NCBI GenBank assembly: GCA_048264105.1
Contig: JBLXDJ010000006.1
Span: 98,401 to 162,400 of the forward strand
DNA length: 64,000 nt
Source of the DNA: Oceanospirillum sp048264105
Lineage (GTDB): Bacteria > Pseudomonadota > Gammaproteobacteria > Pseudomonadales > Halomonadaceae
Direction of reading: 5' to 3'
The notes under the pieces were generated by a model, which had not been told where the DNA came from, made no database searches, and saw only the letters and a list, made by a program, of their open reading frames with translations. Below are positions 32,291 to 41,039 of the stretch, piece by piece; positions within the stretch are counted from its first letter, which is position 1, and each line of letters begins with the position of its first letter. The position numbers and the translations under genes were made by a program.

Positions 32291-32629
32291 TCAGGAATCA
32301 CTTGGCGGAACCGGGATCGGGCGGCCGGGAAAGTGAGCCACATTGCCATCCGATGACCACTCACTGACTTTAGGAATGCCTTCCCGCTCAACTTCATCGA
32401 TCCGCACCACAGAGTTATACGGAATATAACTCCGCTTCACATCCGCAAACTCCTGCTTCAGCTTATCTTCGCTGGGATCAATCAACAGCTGAGTACGCTC
32501 GCCAAAAACAAACTCTTCAATCTCAAGAAAACCGAACAGATCGCTTTGAAACACCTGACGGGCATACACTTCATACACTTCATTTTTGTTCAGAAAAATA
32601 ATTCGATAGATCGATTCTGAATCAGCCAT
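32291..32629 (-). CDS. DUF1820 family protein
   Basis: A 112-residue soluble protein that I recognise as DUF1820 by YRIIFLNKNEVYEVYARQVF and SYIPYNSVVRIDEVEREGIP. No biochemical function is known to me. It has no signal peptide or membrane segment and is predicted to be a small beta-rich cytoplasmic protein. It is divergent from miaB. The start ATG is followed by MADSESIYR, and no better start exists downstream. Confidence 0.85.
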   Translation of the reverse strand: MADSESIYRIIFLNKNEVYEVYARQVFQSDLFGFLEIEEFVFGERTQLLIDPSEDKLKQEFADVKRSYIPYNSVVRIDEVEREGIPKVSEWSSDGNVAHFPGRPIPVPPSDS

Positions 32630-33016
32630 AGCTTTACCCTTAAGTCACACAACCGTTGAGGCAACGGCAATCTCTATGAGAGGCTCCTGCAATCCGCACG
32701 GATTACTGAAAGCCTCTGTTTTCGCGGCTGCCGATTCTAGCACAGAGCCAGCCCTCTTAATCCCTACACTTTTGCTCATTAGGCAGATCTCCGTTCCGTT
32801 AAGAACTGACCTGCAACACCCCGCTTGAAGTTAAGCGTTACGCCCCAACATCTGCAGCTTAAACCTGAGCAACATTTAAGGCGCAGTTTTTCTTTACAAG
32901 ACCTATGCGCTGGGCATATCGGCTCGTATAATGGTGCGCTTTTATCCAGCACCGGCGTGTCCGGTGCGCTCTTTCTCAGTACACATTTTCCGTACAAAAA
33001 CGAACAGGTGTTTTCC
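32630..33016. other. Divergent intergenic region DUF1820 / miaB
   Basis: This 387-bp gap holds a TATAAT at 32927-32932 facing miaB and a leader hairpin GCACCGG/CCGGTGC (32949-32967). The open frame that runs through it in phase with miaB has no family similarity. The remainder shows nothing I can assign. Confidence 0.5.
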
Positions 33017-34360
33017 ATGGCTAAAAAGTTATTCATCAAAACCCACGGGTGTCAGATGAATGAATACGACTCCGCTCGTATGGCTGATCTTCTGGGTGAA
33101 AGTCACGACCTGGAGCTGACCGATAACGAAAGTGAAGCAGATGTCGTGCTGCTGAACACCTGTTCGATCCGTGAAAAAGCCCAGGACAAAGTATTTCATC
33201 AGCTGGGCCGCTGGAAAAAACTGAAAGAGAAGAACCCGGATCTGGTAATCGGTGTTGGCGGCTGCGTCGCCAGTCAGGAAGGGGATAATATCCGTAAACG
33301 TGCCAACCACGTTGACGTGATCTTTGGCCCTCAGACCCTGCACCGTGTTCCTGAGATGATTGACGCGTCCAAGCAGAACAAGATTTCTGTGGTTGATGTG
33401 ACCTTCCCGGAAATCGAGAAGTTTGACCGCCTGCCAGCTCCTAAAGTGGAAGGTGCCACCGCATTTGTTTCCATCATGGAAGGCTGCAGCAAATACTGTA
33501 CGTTCTGCGTGGTGCCTTACACCCGTGGTGAAGAGGTTTCCCGTCCGTTTGAAGATGTGGTTGCTGAAGTTGTACATCTGGCGGAACAGGGCGTGCGTGA
33601 GATCAACCTGCTGGGTCAGAACGTGAACGCCTATCGCGGGCATAACGACGAAGGCGAAGAGATCGATCTGGCTGAGCTGATCAGCTTTGTGGCTGCCGTT
33701 GAAGGCATTGATCGTATCCGTTTCACCACCTCTCATCCGGTAGAGTTCAGCGACAGCCTGATCGAAGCCTACAAAGATATTCCGGAACTGGTCAGCCACC
33801 TGCACCTGCCGGTTCAGAGCGGCTCCGACACCATTCTGGCAGCGATGAAGCGCGGTCATACCCGGGATGAATATATCAGCAAGATGGAGCGTATTCGTGC
33901 CAACCGTCCGAATATCAGCTTCTCTTCAGACTTTATTGTTGGCTTCCCGAACGAGACTGATCAGGACTTTGAAGACACCATGAACCTGATCGCACAGATC
34001 GGTTTCGATCACTCGTTCAGCTTTATCTACAGTCCGCGTCCGGGAACTCCGGCTTCCGATATGGAAGACAACACAGCGGAAGAGGTGAAAAAGCAGCGCC
34101 TGAAGATTCTGCAGGATCGTATCAACCAGCAGTCGATGCAGATCTCCCGTCGTATGGTGGGCAATGTGGAACGTATTCTGGTAACCGGTTTCTCTCAACG
34201 TGATCCCGGCGAGCTGCAGGGTCGTACTGAGAACAACCGTGTGGTGAACTTCCGCACCGAAGATCCGATGGAACTGATCGGGCGCTTTATCGATGTGAAA
34301 ATCACCGAAGCCTTCCCGAACTCTCTGCGCGCAGAACGAATCGATAGCCTGAGCTACTAA
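33017..34360 (+). CDS. miaB: tRNA-2-methylthio-N6-isopentenyladenosine-37 synthase MiaB
   Basis: MiaB is a radical-SAM methylthiotransferase that modifies A37 of tRNAs reading UNN codons. The ATG at 33017 gives the family N-terminus MAKKLFIKTHGCQMNEYDSA; the in-frame extension upstream is not used. The 447-residue protein has the N-terminal MTTase domain, whose cysteines hold the auxiliary iron-sulfur cluster. The radical-SAM motif GCSKYCTFCVVPYTRG starts with C157, the same number as in E. coli. A C-terminal TRAM domain follows. It leads the conserved miaB-phoH-ybeY-corC-lnt cluster. Confidence 0.97.
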   Translation: MAKKLFIKTHGCQMNEYDSARMADLLGESHDLELTDNESEADVVLLNTCSIREKAQDKVFHQLGRWKKLKEKNPDLVIGVGGCVASQEGDNIRKRANHVDVIFGPQTLHRVPEMIDASKQNKISVVDVTFPEIEKFDRLPAPKVEGATAFVSIMEGCSKYCTFCVVPYTRGEEVSRPFEDVVAEVVHLAEQGVREINLLGQNVNAYRGHNDEGEEIDLAELISFVAAVEGIDRIRFTTSHPVEFSDSLIEAYKDIPELVSHLHLPVQSGSDTILAAMKRGHTRDEYISKMERIRANRPNISFSSDFIVGFPNETDQDFEDTMNLIAQIGFDHSFSFIYSPRPGTPASDMEDNTAEEVKKQRLKILQDRINQQSMQISRRMVGNVERILVTGFSQRDPGELQGRTENNRVVNFRTEDPMELIGRFIDVKITEAFPNSLRAERIDSLSY

Positions 34361-34425
34361 ACAGAAGCCCGGGCGCTAGAGCAACAATGCCAGGACAAGC
34401 GGCCACCGTAACCGGTAGCCGCCTG

Positions 34426-34449
34426 CGAAGCGGGTCAAAACCCGTTTCG
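34426..34449 (+). other. Hairpin between miaB and phoH
   Basis: CGAAGCGGGT (34426-34435) pairs with ACCCGTTTCG (34440-34449), including one G-T pair. There is no T-tract, so attenuation or RNA processing is only a possibility. Confidence 0.35.
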
Positions 34450-34542
34450 CTATACTGAATTCTAAACCCATGATGCTTTAAGCCTTTTGTCACACCCGTG
34501 AGTCACACTGACCGTCAACTAAGGTCACTCAGGGTCAACAGG

Positions 34543-35661
34543 ATGCAGGCAATTACAGGTAACGCTTTGAACAATAACAGCCAAACCCATATTTTAAAGC
34601 TCGACTTAGAACCCAATGACGCTCAGCGTCTGGCCAATCTTTGCGGTCTGCACGATGAACACCTTCGCCTGATCGAAAGCCGGATGAACATCATCATCCG
34701 TAACCGCAGTAATCAGTTTCAGCTGGCCGGAGAACTGAATCTGGTCAAAGCGGCAGCCAGTTTGCTGGAAGCCCTGTATCAGGATACCGCCAAAGAAGAG
34801 TTAACGCCGGAGTCGATCCACCTGCACCTGCAAACATCCGGCATCGCAGAACTGGTAGGTAAAAGCCAACAGGAAAGCGAAGGCTCTGCTGATGAGTTTA
34901 TTACCCTGCGCACACCTAAAGGCACCATCAAGCCGCGCGGCCCTAACCAGCAGAAATATGTGCGTACCGTTCTGACCAACGACATTAACTTTGGTGTAGG
35001 CCCAGCCGGTACCGGTAAAACCTATCTGGCTGTTGCCTGTGCGGTTGAAGCCCTGAGCAATGACGAAGTGCGTCGTATTCTGCTGGTGCGTCCTGCGGTT
35101 GAAGCCGGTGAAAAACTGGGCTTTCTGCCCGGTGACCTCTCACAGAAAGTCGACCCCTACCTGCGTCCGCTTTATGATGCGCTTTACGAGATGCTCGGCT
35201 TTGAGCAGGTTGCTAAGCTGATTGAGCGCAATATTATCGAAGTGGCACCTCTGGCTTATATGCGTGGCCGTACCCTGAACAACGCCTTTATCATTCTGGA
35301 TGAGAGTCAGAACACCACCCGCGAACAGATGAAAATGTTCCTGACCCGTATCGGTTTTGGTTCCACCGCCGTTATTACCGGTGACGTGACCCAGATCGAC
35401 CTGCCCAAAGGACAGAAGTCCGGTCTGGTTCATGTACTGGATGTACTGGATGGCGTGGATGGCGTGGGCGTAACCCGCTTCGACTCGAAAGACGTTGTGC
35501 GTCACCCGATGGTTCAGCGCATTGTTGAAGCCTACGACAAGCATGAAACCGAAGCTGAAATTAAAGAACAGCAGGCCAGAGAAGCCCGGGAAGCGGCCCG
35601 CAAGGAAGCCCTGAAAGAAGCGCTCTCCGAGGCTCAGGATTCATCGGATAAACCGGATTAA
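34543..35661 (+). CDS. phoH: PhoH family ATPase
   Basis: A PhoH-like P-loop ATPase (YbeZ type) linked genetically to ybeY and ribosome maturation. The ATG at 34543 is preferred: AGGG lies nine bases upstream, and the resulting start MQAITGNALNNNSQTHIL is closer to relatives than the GTG at 34498, which adds 15 residues. A Walker A motif (GPAGTGKTYL) lies near residue 153, with Walker B in NNAFIILDESQN. The C-terminus is a charged Ala/Glu/Lys-rich tail. The stop codon is three bases before the ybeY start. Confidence 0.95.
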   Translation: MQAITGNALNNNSQTHILKLDLEPNDAQRLANLCGLHDEHLRLIESRMNIIIRNRSNQFQLAGELNLVKAAASLLEALYQDTAKEELTPESIHLHLQTSGIAELVGKSQQESEGSADEFITLRTPKGTIKPRGPNQQKYVRTVLTNDINFGVGPAGTGKTYLAVACAVEALSNDEVRRILLVRPAVEAGEKLGFLPGDLSQKVDPYLRPLYDALYEMLGFEQVAKLIERNIIEVAPLAYMRGRTLNNAFIILDESQNTTREQMKMFLTRIGFGSTAVITGDVTQIDLPKGQKSGLVHVLDVLDGVDGVGVTRFDSKDVVRHPMVQRIVEAYDKHETEAEIKEQQAREAREAARKEALKEALSEAQDSSDKPD

Positions 35662-35664
35662 GAG

Positions 35665-36126
35665 ATGACAGAAGCTGTGATAGATCTTCAGGTTGCCTGC
35701 GACAATGGCAACCTGCCTGCTGAGGCCGATTTCAAACGCTGGGTAGAGAAGGTTCTGGCTGCTCACGAAGATACCGGCAACGAAGTGACCGTTCGTATTG
35801 TCACGCCGGATGAAAGCCAGCAGCTGAATCATCAGTACCGGGGAAAAGAGAAGCCGACGAATGTCTTATCATTTCCTTTTGAATCCCCACCGGAACTTGC
35901 ATTACCCTTACTGGGCGATCTGATTGTCTGCGCCGACGTTGTGGCACAGGAAGCGATTGAACAGAACAAAGCCCTGCACGACCATTGGGCACATATGATC
36001 ATTCACGGATGCTTGCATTTATTGGGGTATGATCATATAGAAGAAGAGGAAGCCGAAGAGATGGAATCTCTTGAGATAGAACTTCTGGCAGACCTCAACA
36101 TAAAAGATCCCTATCATCTGGATTAA
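35665..36126 (+). CDS. ybeY: Endoribonuclease YbeY
   Basis: YbeY is a zinc-dependent RNase needed for 16S rRNA 3' maturation and ribosome quality control. The 153-residue protein has the signature HMIIHGCLHLLGYDH (H-x3-H-x5-H zinc site) and the conserved YRGKEKPTNVLSFPFE. It is directly coupled to phoH upstream and followed by corC. Confidence 0.97.
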   Translation: MTEAVIDLQVACDNGNLPAEADFKRWVEKVLAAHEDTGNEVTVRIVTPDESQQLNHQYRGKEKPTNVLSFPFESPPELALPLLGDLIVCADVVAQEAIEQNKALHDHWAHMIIHGCLHLLGYDHIEEEEAEEMESLEIELLADLNIKDPYHLD

Positions 36127-36174
36127 CCCATCCACTTAAAAACAGATCACGGGACATTAAGGAATCACAGCACC

Positions 36175-37023
36175 ATGAGCGAAGACCGATCGAGTAACGG
36201 TCAGGGTCAAAGATCCTGGCTTCAAAATTTTATGACATCCCTGACCGGCGAGCCGAAAACCCGCCGTGAGCTTCTGGAGTTTATCCGGGATGCAGAACAG
36301 CGCCTGCAGCTGGATGCAGAAGCGATGAATATCATCGAGGGCGCACTGCAGATCAATGAGATGCAGGTTCGGGACATCATGATTCCTCGTTCGCAGATGG
36401 TTGCTGTTAAAGACGGTCAGCAGCCGGAAGAGTTTCTTTCTTTAATTATCGATTCTGCTCACTCCCGTTTCCCCGTGATCGGTGAGAACCCGGATGAAGT
36501 GATCGGTTTTCTGCTGGCGAAAGACCTTCTGCCCCTGATCCTGAAGAGAGAACCGGGTCCGTTCAGCATCCGCGATGTTATGCGCCCTGCAACCTTCATT
36601 CCTGAATCCAAGCGCCTGAACAGCCTGCTGAGTGAGTTTCGTGTTAAACGTAACCACATGGCGATCGTGGTGGATGAGTACGGCGGCGTTGCCGGTTTAG
36701 TCACCATTGAAGATGTTCTGGAGCAGATCGTTGGCGATATCGAAGACGAGCATGATATCGAAGAAGACGACATGGATATCCGGGCGATCAGCGATGGTCA
36801 GTTTATTGTTAAAGCCCTGACGCAAATTGATGACTTTAACGAGAGCTTTGGCACGCATTTCAGCGATGACGAGTTCGACACCATTGGCGGTATCGTCATG
36901 CAGCGTTTTGGCCATCTGCCCAACCGTAATGAGACCACCATGCTGGAAGGACTGGAGTTTAAGGTTCTGAATGCAGACAACCGCAGAATCCGCTTACTGC
37001 AGGTTAAAACTCATTCCGGCTGA
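36175..37023 (+). CDS. corC: CBS-domain protein CorC (YbeX)
   Basis: A CorC/HlyC-family protein connected to magnesium and cobalt efflux and, more recently, ribosome metabolism. The 282-residue protein lacks membrane segments. It has two CBS domains (about residues 70-195, with MQVRDIMIPRSQMVAV and IRDVMRPATFIPESKRLNSL) and a C-terminal CorC_HlyC domain (DTIGGIVMQRFGHLP). Its position between ybeY and lnt is conserved. A strong terminator separates it from lnt. Confidence 0.94.
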   Translation: MSEDRSSNGQGQRSWLQNFMTSLTGEPKTRRELLEFIRDAEQRLQLDAEAMNIIEGALQINEMQVRDIMIPRSQMVAVKDGQQPEEFLSLIIDSAHSRFPVIGENPDEVIGFLLAKDLLPLILKREPGPFSIRDVMRPATFIPESKRLNSLLSEFRVKRNHMAIVVDEYGGVAGLVTIEDVLEQIVGDIEDEHDIEEDDMDIRAISDGQFIVKALTQIDDFNESFGTHFSDDEFDTIGGIVMQRFGHLPNRNETTMLEGLEFKVLNADNRRIRLLQVKTHSG

Positions 37024-37048
37024 GCCACTGCCTCCTGATACCCGACTG

Positions 37049-37078
37049 ATACCGGTGCCCTGTCACCGGTATTTTTTT
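37049..37078 (+). terminator. Terminator after corC
   Basis: ATACCGGTG (37049-37057) pairs perfectly with CACCGGTAT (37064-37072), followed by a run of seven T residues. Confidence 0.92.
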
Positions 37079-37199
37079 GCCTGAAGCTTTATTTTAAAGG
37101 TGTTTCAGCTGATTTAAGGGGTTAGGAAATCTACATGTTTTCAGCGAGATAGCCTTTTGTTAGGCTGCTTGTACGAAAAATTAGCGGGCTTTTAAAGGC

Positions 37200-38759
37200 A
37201 TGGCACTGACAGGCGTTTTCCAGAACCTCTCCAATCGACAGGGACTTCACCGTTATCTGCTGGCAACCCTTGCCGGCTGGCTACTTCCCCTCTCTTTTGC
37301 ACCCTACAACTACTGGTATATTTCACCGCTGGCAGTCACGCTGTTACTGCTTGCTATGAAGGCAGGTCCCTCCGCCAGTCAGATGAGCGGCAAGTTTAAG
37401 GGTAACTTTACCCTGGGCTGGTTCTTTGGCCTTGGCCTGTTTGGCAACGGTGCATCCTGGGTCTATGTCAGCATCCATGATTACGGTTATACCGGCATGC
37501 CGCTGGCTCTGGTGCTGACCACGCTTTTTGTCATGGGCCTGTCACTGCTTCCCGCGCTTCAATGCGGGATCTATCAGAAGTTTTTCTCCCGCGTCTCTCC
37601 CGTATGGAGTTTTCCGGCACTCTGGGTGCTGTTTGAATGGTTGCGCAGCTGGCTGTTGACGGGCTTCCCCTGGCTTTATGTCGGTAATAGTCTGGTTGAC
37701 TCGCCCATCTCAGCCTGGCTGCCTATCGGCGGTGTATACCTGGGAAGCTTCCTGCTGGTGATGAGCGGTAGTCTGCTGTTCCAGTTCAGTCAGCAGAAGC
37801 TACGCATGCGCACCCTGACCGCCTGGTTGGTACTCATCTTCGCCGGCGGGCATCTGCTGAACAATATTCAGTGGACCGTCCCCTCAACCCGGGGATCGAT
37901 CGAGGTTGCACTGGTTCAGGGCAATATTGATCAGAACGAAAAGTGGCAGACTCAGTATCGCCAGAAATTCCTTCAGCTGTACTATGACCTGACGCTGGAC
38001 GTACAAAACAACGCGTTAATTGTCTGGCCTGAAACCGCCGTACCCGTGCTTTACCGGTTCTCCGATACCTATTTTGAGCAGGTCATGGCAGACCTGCCGC
38101 CGGATACCGCTCTGATTACCGGCATACCGCAGCAGGCCAACCCTAATAGTGACCAGCCGCCGCAGTATTACAACAGCATCATGGTAAAAGGCTCCGGTGA
38201 CGGTATTTATCAGAAGCAGAAGCTGGTGCCTTTTGGTGAATATGTCCCGCTGGAAGCCTGGTTAAGGGGCGCTATCAGTTTCTTCAACCTGCCAATGTCG
38301 AATTTCGTTGCCGGCAGCAAAGAGCAGCCACTACTGAATGCCAAAGGTATGCAGATCGCCCCTTTCATCTGCTATGAAGTGGTCTATCCCGAGTTCGTAC
38401 GCCAACAAGCTCAGGACAGTGATCTGCTGATCACCATCTCAAACGATAGCTGGTTTGGTCATTCGGTAGGCCCGTTGCAGCATCTTCAGATGGCACAGGT
38501 GAGAGCGGCGGAGAATGGTCGCTATATGTTACGCAGCACCAACAACGGTGTAACCGCAATTATTGATGCCAAAGGCCGCATTCAGGCCAGTGCCCCTCAG
38601 TTCGAACAGGCGATTGTCCGGGGTGAGGTGGAAAGCATGGTCGGGAAGACTCTCTTTGCACAGTTCGGTAGTCTACCGTTACTGATTTTCTGTGCTCTGA
38701 TCCTTCTGCTTCAGTTATTCCAGAGTCGGAAACAACCTCAGATTCATCTGTTTCATTAA
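37200..38759 (+). CDS. lnt: Apolipoprotein N-acyltransferase
   Basis: Lnt adds the third acyl chain to the N-terminal cysteine of lipoproteins at the inner membrane. The 519-residue protein has about seven N-terminal membrane helices (roughly residues 15-215) and a periplasmic nitrilase-fold domain. The Glu-Lys-Cys triad lies in VWPETAVPVL, QKQKLVPFGEYVP and FICYEVVYPE. A C-terminal membrane helix follows (LFAQFGSLPLLIFCALILLL). Because a terminator precedes it, it probably has its own promoter. Confidence 0.95.
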   Translation: MALTGVFQNLSNRQGLHRYLLATLAGWLLPLSFAPYNYWYISPLAVTLLLLAMKAGPSASQMSGKFKGNFTLGWFFGLGLFGNGASWVYVSIHDYGYTGMPLALVLTTLFVMGLSLLPALQCGIYQKFFSRVSPVWSFPALWVLFEWLRSWLLTGFPWLYVGNSLVDSPISAWLPIGGVYLGSFLLVMSGSLLFQFSQQKLRMRTLTAWLVLIFAGGHLLNNIQWTVPSTRGSIEVALVQGNIDQNEKWQTQYRQKFLQLYYDLTLDVQNNALIVWPETAVPVLYRFSDTYFEQVMADLPPDTALITGIPQQANPNSDQPPQYYNSIMVKGSGDGIYQKQKLVPFGEYVPLEAWLRGAISFFNLPMSNFVAGSKEQPLLNAKGMQIAPFICYEVVYPEFVRQQAQDSDLLITISNDSWFGHSVGPLQHLQMAQVRAAENGRYMLRSTNNGVTAIIDAKGRIQASAPQFEQAIVRGEVESMVGKTLFAQFGSLPLLIFCALILLLQLFQSRKQPQIHLFH

Positions 38760-38800
38760 ACCTCGTCACCGGTAAAGATCCGGCCAGATGTCCCTAACGT

Positions 38801-38832
38801 AAAAAAGGCTGAAGCACCCTGCTTCAGCCTTT
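38801..38832 (-). terminator. Terminator of ccoG
   Basis: AAAGGCTGAAGCA (38804-38816) pairs perfectly with TGCTTCAGCCTTT (38820-38832). On the minus strand it continues into a six-base T-run, fitting ccoG, whose stop is at 38887. Confidence 0.85.
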
Positions 38833-38836
38833 CCTT

Positions 38837-38888
38837 AACCGGCTGGTTATACTCAACTCCACGCATTCCTGCGCCAGCCGGTTTTTTT
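38837..38888 (+). terminator. Terminator of lnt
   Basis: AACCGGCTGG (38837-38846) pairs perfectly with CCAGCCGGTT (38874-38883), followed by further T residues on the plus strand. The T-run reaches the ccoG stop codon. Confidence 0.75.
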
Positions 38889-40368
38889 AGCGGCTTCCGG
38901 TGAGAAACGTTGTTGTCTTCTCGATACGGGAAAGGGTTTCCTGCTCGCCTTCCGCTTCAATGACAAACTGGATCTCCTGAGTTACCCCCGTTGGTTCCGG
39001 TGCACAGACCCGATAAGCGCGCCATCCTGCATTATTGTCATCCAGATTAAGGCGCTGGTCTCCGTAAAGGGTTAAGCCTTCCATCCCCTGAGTGCTGACC
39101 CGAACACTTTGCACTCCCTGCTTGTAGCCCTCGACCTTAATCTTGTAATGATTACAGACCTGATTGTTATCCAGACGGGTAAAGAGTGCTCCACGGTCAC
39201 GGCGGATCTCAAGCAGAAGATCCTTCGTCTGGGTAAAGCCCAGCATCACTGCGGACAGAGCCAGCAGCATCACAGTGGCGTAGCCCGCCAGTTTAGGTCG
39301 CATCAACGGATGCGTCTTATCTGCCAGCTCCGGCTGAGCCAGCTCAACCTCAGAAGCGAAACGAATCAGCCCCCTTGGCTTGCCTATCTTATCCATCACC
39401 TGATCGCAGGCATCGATACAGGCACCGCAATCGATGCAGGCTGCCTGCAGGCCATCCCGGATATCAATACCGGTCGGGCATACCTGAACACAGATGGTAC
39501 AGTCGATACAGTCACCGGCAGCCGCTTTACTGACCATGCCCTTATTTGTCAGCGATTCATTTTCCGTCGCTGTTAGCTCTGAAATATTCAGGGCTGGAAT
39601 CAGATCATCCTGAGCACCTTTACCCCGCAACCGACGCGGCTCGCCACGACCGGTATCATAACTGACTGTTCGTGTGTGCTTATCGAACATCACACCCTGA
39701 AAACGGGAATAAGGGCAGGCGTGCAGACAGATCTTCTCACGCACCAGACCGGCATTCACATAGGTCAGCAGCGCCATAGAGATCAGCCAGCCCCAGACCG
39801 CCAGGGACAGATCCAGTTGAAAGAAGCCAACAAAAAGCTCACGCACTGGCAGGAAATAACCGGTAAAGGTCAGTGCCGTAAAGAAGGCAAAGGCCAACCA
39901 CAAAAAATGCTTCGCCAGTCGTCGTAATAAGCGGCCGCCTCTTAACGGTAAACGATCATTCTTTGCCCGCTGCGCCGCCTTTCCTTCAGTAAACTGCTCG
40001 ATACGGATAAACAACCAGGTCCAGATACTCTGCGGGCAGGCAAAGCCACACCAGACACGCCCCCAGCCAACCGCCATAAAGAACAGCAGGCAGGCACCGG
40101 CAATCATCAGGCCCGCCATAAGGGGCAGATCATGCCATGACATCTGGCCACCAAACAGATAGATACGTCGCTCTTCAAAGGAGAACAACAACAATGGCTG
40201 ACTGTCCCACTGCATCCATGCCAGGGCAAAAAACGCGACAATCATCGGCGTACTGATCAGTCGACGCCAGTTCTGAAAACGTCCTTCGGTCAGGCGCACA
40301 TAGAATTTTTGCGGTTGCTCAATGATTTCCGAGTCCGAACGCACTCGGTTAACAGGGATTTGCTGCAT
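38887..40368 (-). CDS. ccoG: Cytochrome c oxidase accessory protein CcoG (RdxA/FixG family)
   Basis: CcoG is an inner-membrane iron-sulfur protein that reduces copper during assembly of cbb3-type cytochrome oxidase. The ATG at 40368 (MQQIPVNRVRSDSEIIEQPQ) is chosen because the family begins there. The 493-residue protein has about five membrane helices and cysteine motifs at membrane edges (CGFACPQSIWTW and LHACPYSRFQG). A double ferredoxin-type cluster region (CIDCTICVQVCPTG and CIDCGACIDACD) and a C-terminal periplasmic Ig-like domain follow. The ccoNOPQ and ccoS/ccoI genes are not in the window, so it stands alone here. Confidence 0.93.
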   Translation of the reverse strand: MQQIPVNRVRSDSEIIEQPQKFYVRLTEGRFQNWRRLISTPMIVAFFALAWMQWDSQPLLLFSFEERRIYLFGGQMSWHDLPLMAGLMIAGACLLFFMAVGWGRVWCGFACPQSIWTWLFIRIEQFTEGKAAQRAKNDRLPLRGGRLLRRLAKHFLWLAFAFFTALTFTGYFLPVRELFVGFFQLDLSLAVWGWLISMALLTYVNAGLVREKICLHACPYSRFQGVMFDKHTRTVSYDTGRGEPRRLRGKGAQDDLIPALNISELTATENESLTNKGMVSKAAAGDCIDCTICVQVCPTGIDIRDGLQAACIDCGACIDACDQVMDKIGKPRGLIRFASEVELAQPELADKTHPLMRPKLAGYATVMLLALSAVMLGFTQTKDLLLEIRRDRGALFTRLDNNQVCNHYKIKVEGYKQGVQSVRVSTQGMEGLTLYGDQRLNLDDNNAGWRAYRVCAPEPTGVTQEIQFVIEAEGEQETLSRIEKTTTFLTGSR

Positions 40369-40669
40369 GACATCATCTCTAGGTTTCAGGTAATTAGTGC
40401 AATCCAGTTCAGGCAGCATACTGAGTCTCAGCAATAAGGATCAGGCCTAAAAAATTAATTTTTTATAGGTACAGATGAAGATATTCCTATTTCTGTTGCC
40501 TGTGAAAGCAGGCTTCAACCCATTAGTGCACATGCAGCATTTATAACGCACCAAACAGGGGCATAAATACAAGCCCAGACAGGGATCCGATGCATCATTG
40601 ATGGAGATGAACATCTGAAACGTCAGCAAATAAATATAACTTCCTGATAAATATAGGCTTTTTAAAAAA

Positions 40670-40685
40670 TGGCACACGCAATGCA
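40670..40685 (+). promoter_or_regulatory. Candidate sigma54 (RpoN) promoter
   Basis: TGGCAC-N5-ATGCA (40670-40685) has the invariant GG and GC with the correct ten-base separation and matches the consensus TGGCAC-N5-TTGCA except for one T. It predicts a start near 40696. The AT-rich sequence upstream could hold activator sites. Confidence 0.6.
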
Positions 40686-40695
40686 ATATAAGAGA

Positions 40696-40805
40696 TGTCC
40701 AACGCAGGACTTGGTTGTTAGTACTTAGCTTATTATTCAAGGCGTTTGCCTTTTGAATCCGCGTTTATCGAGACTGTCCCCAGTATCGATAAACGCTTTT
40801 TTTTT
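40696..40805 (+). ncRNA. Candidate sigma54-dependent small RNA
   Basis: A transcript of about 110 nt is predicted between the RpoN-like promoter and a strong terminator. It can form GTCC/GGAC (40697-40710), TTCAAGGC/GCC-TT-TTGAA (40736-40757) and the terminator stem. It has no open reading frame with a ribosome site. The architecture resembles sigma54-driven regulatory RNAs such as Qrr, CrcZ or NrsZ, but I see no sequence identity that allows a name. Its expression is inferred only from these signals. Confidence 0.5.
40761..40805 (+). terminator. Terminator of the candidate small RNA
   Basis: GCGTTTATCGA (40761-40771) pairs perfectly with TCGATAAACGC (40786-40796), followed by nine T residues. 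No annotated plus-strand gene precedes it, which points to an unannotated transcript. Confidence 0.88.
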
Positions 40806-40834
40806 GCCTGCCGTTTGTGAAGAAAATAAAGACG

Positions 40835-40868
40835 AAAAAAAGCCCGGCGCTCTTCAAGAGGCCGGGCC
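40835..40868 (-). terminator. Terminator of the 48-codon small gene
   Basis: On the minus strand a GC-rich stem (GGCCCGGCCTCTTG against its complement ending CGCCGGGCT) is followed by seven T residues. It lies about 25 bp beyond the small gene's stop codon. Confidence 0.85.
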
Positions 40869-40892
40869 AATTACTGAATGATTCGTGGCTTC

Positions 40893-41039
40893 CTATTCCG
40901 GTGCGATTGGATCCGATGCGATTGAGTAGAAACATTCAGCATCAACACCCTCGGTGAGCCAGGCTGACTCCCAGTCAATCACGTTCTCCATATCTGAGAT
41001 CCATAGATCCAGAACCTCTAACTCTTCCGAATAATACAT
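40893..41039 (-). CDS. Small acidic protein of 48 residues, function unknown
   Basis: The frame runs from ATG at 41039 to TAG and begins MYYSEELEVLDLWISDMENV. I do not recognise a family. It has 13 Asp/Glu, no Lys or Arg, and three Trp (residues 13, 23 and 27), and no signal peptide or membrane helix. Coding status is supported by a strong ribosome-binding site (GGGAGGA about ten bases upstream) and a possible promoter (TTGCCG and TATACT, minus strand, -10 at 41099-41104). Its own rho-independent terminator follows, and the upstream gene has a separate terminator. Its extreme acidity suggests binding to a basic partner, which is only speculation. Confidence 0.65.
   Translation of the reverse strand: MYYSEELEVLDLWISDMENVIDWESAWLTEGVDAECFYSIASDPIAPE

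Noticed and set aside
32825..33016. N-terminal extension of miaB
   Set aside because: The 64 additional codons have no family sequence, contain the promoter-like TATAAT and hairpin, and the standard MiaB start follows them.
40447..40740. Minus-strand frame of 97 codons upstream of ccoG
   Set aside because: It has no ribosome site or family resemblance, and it overlaps the candidate sigma54 promoter and small RNA on the other strand.
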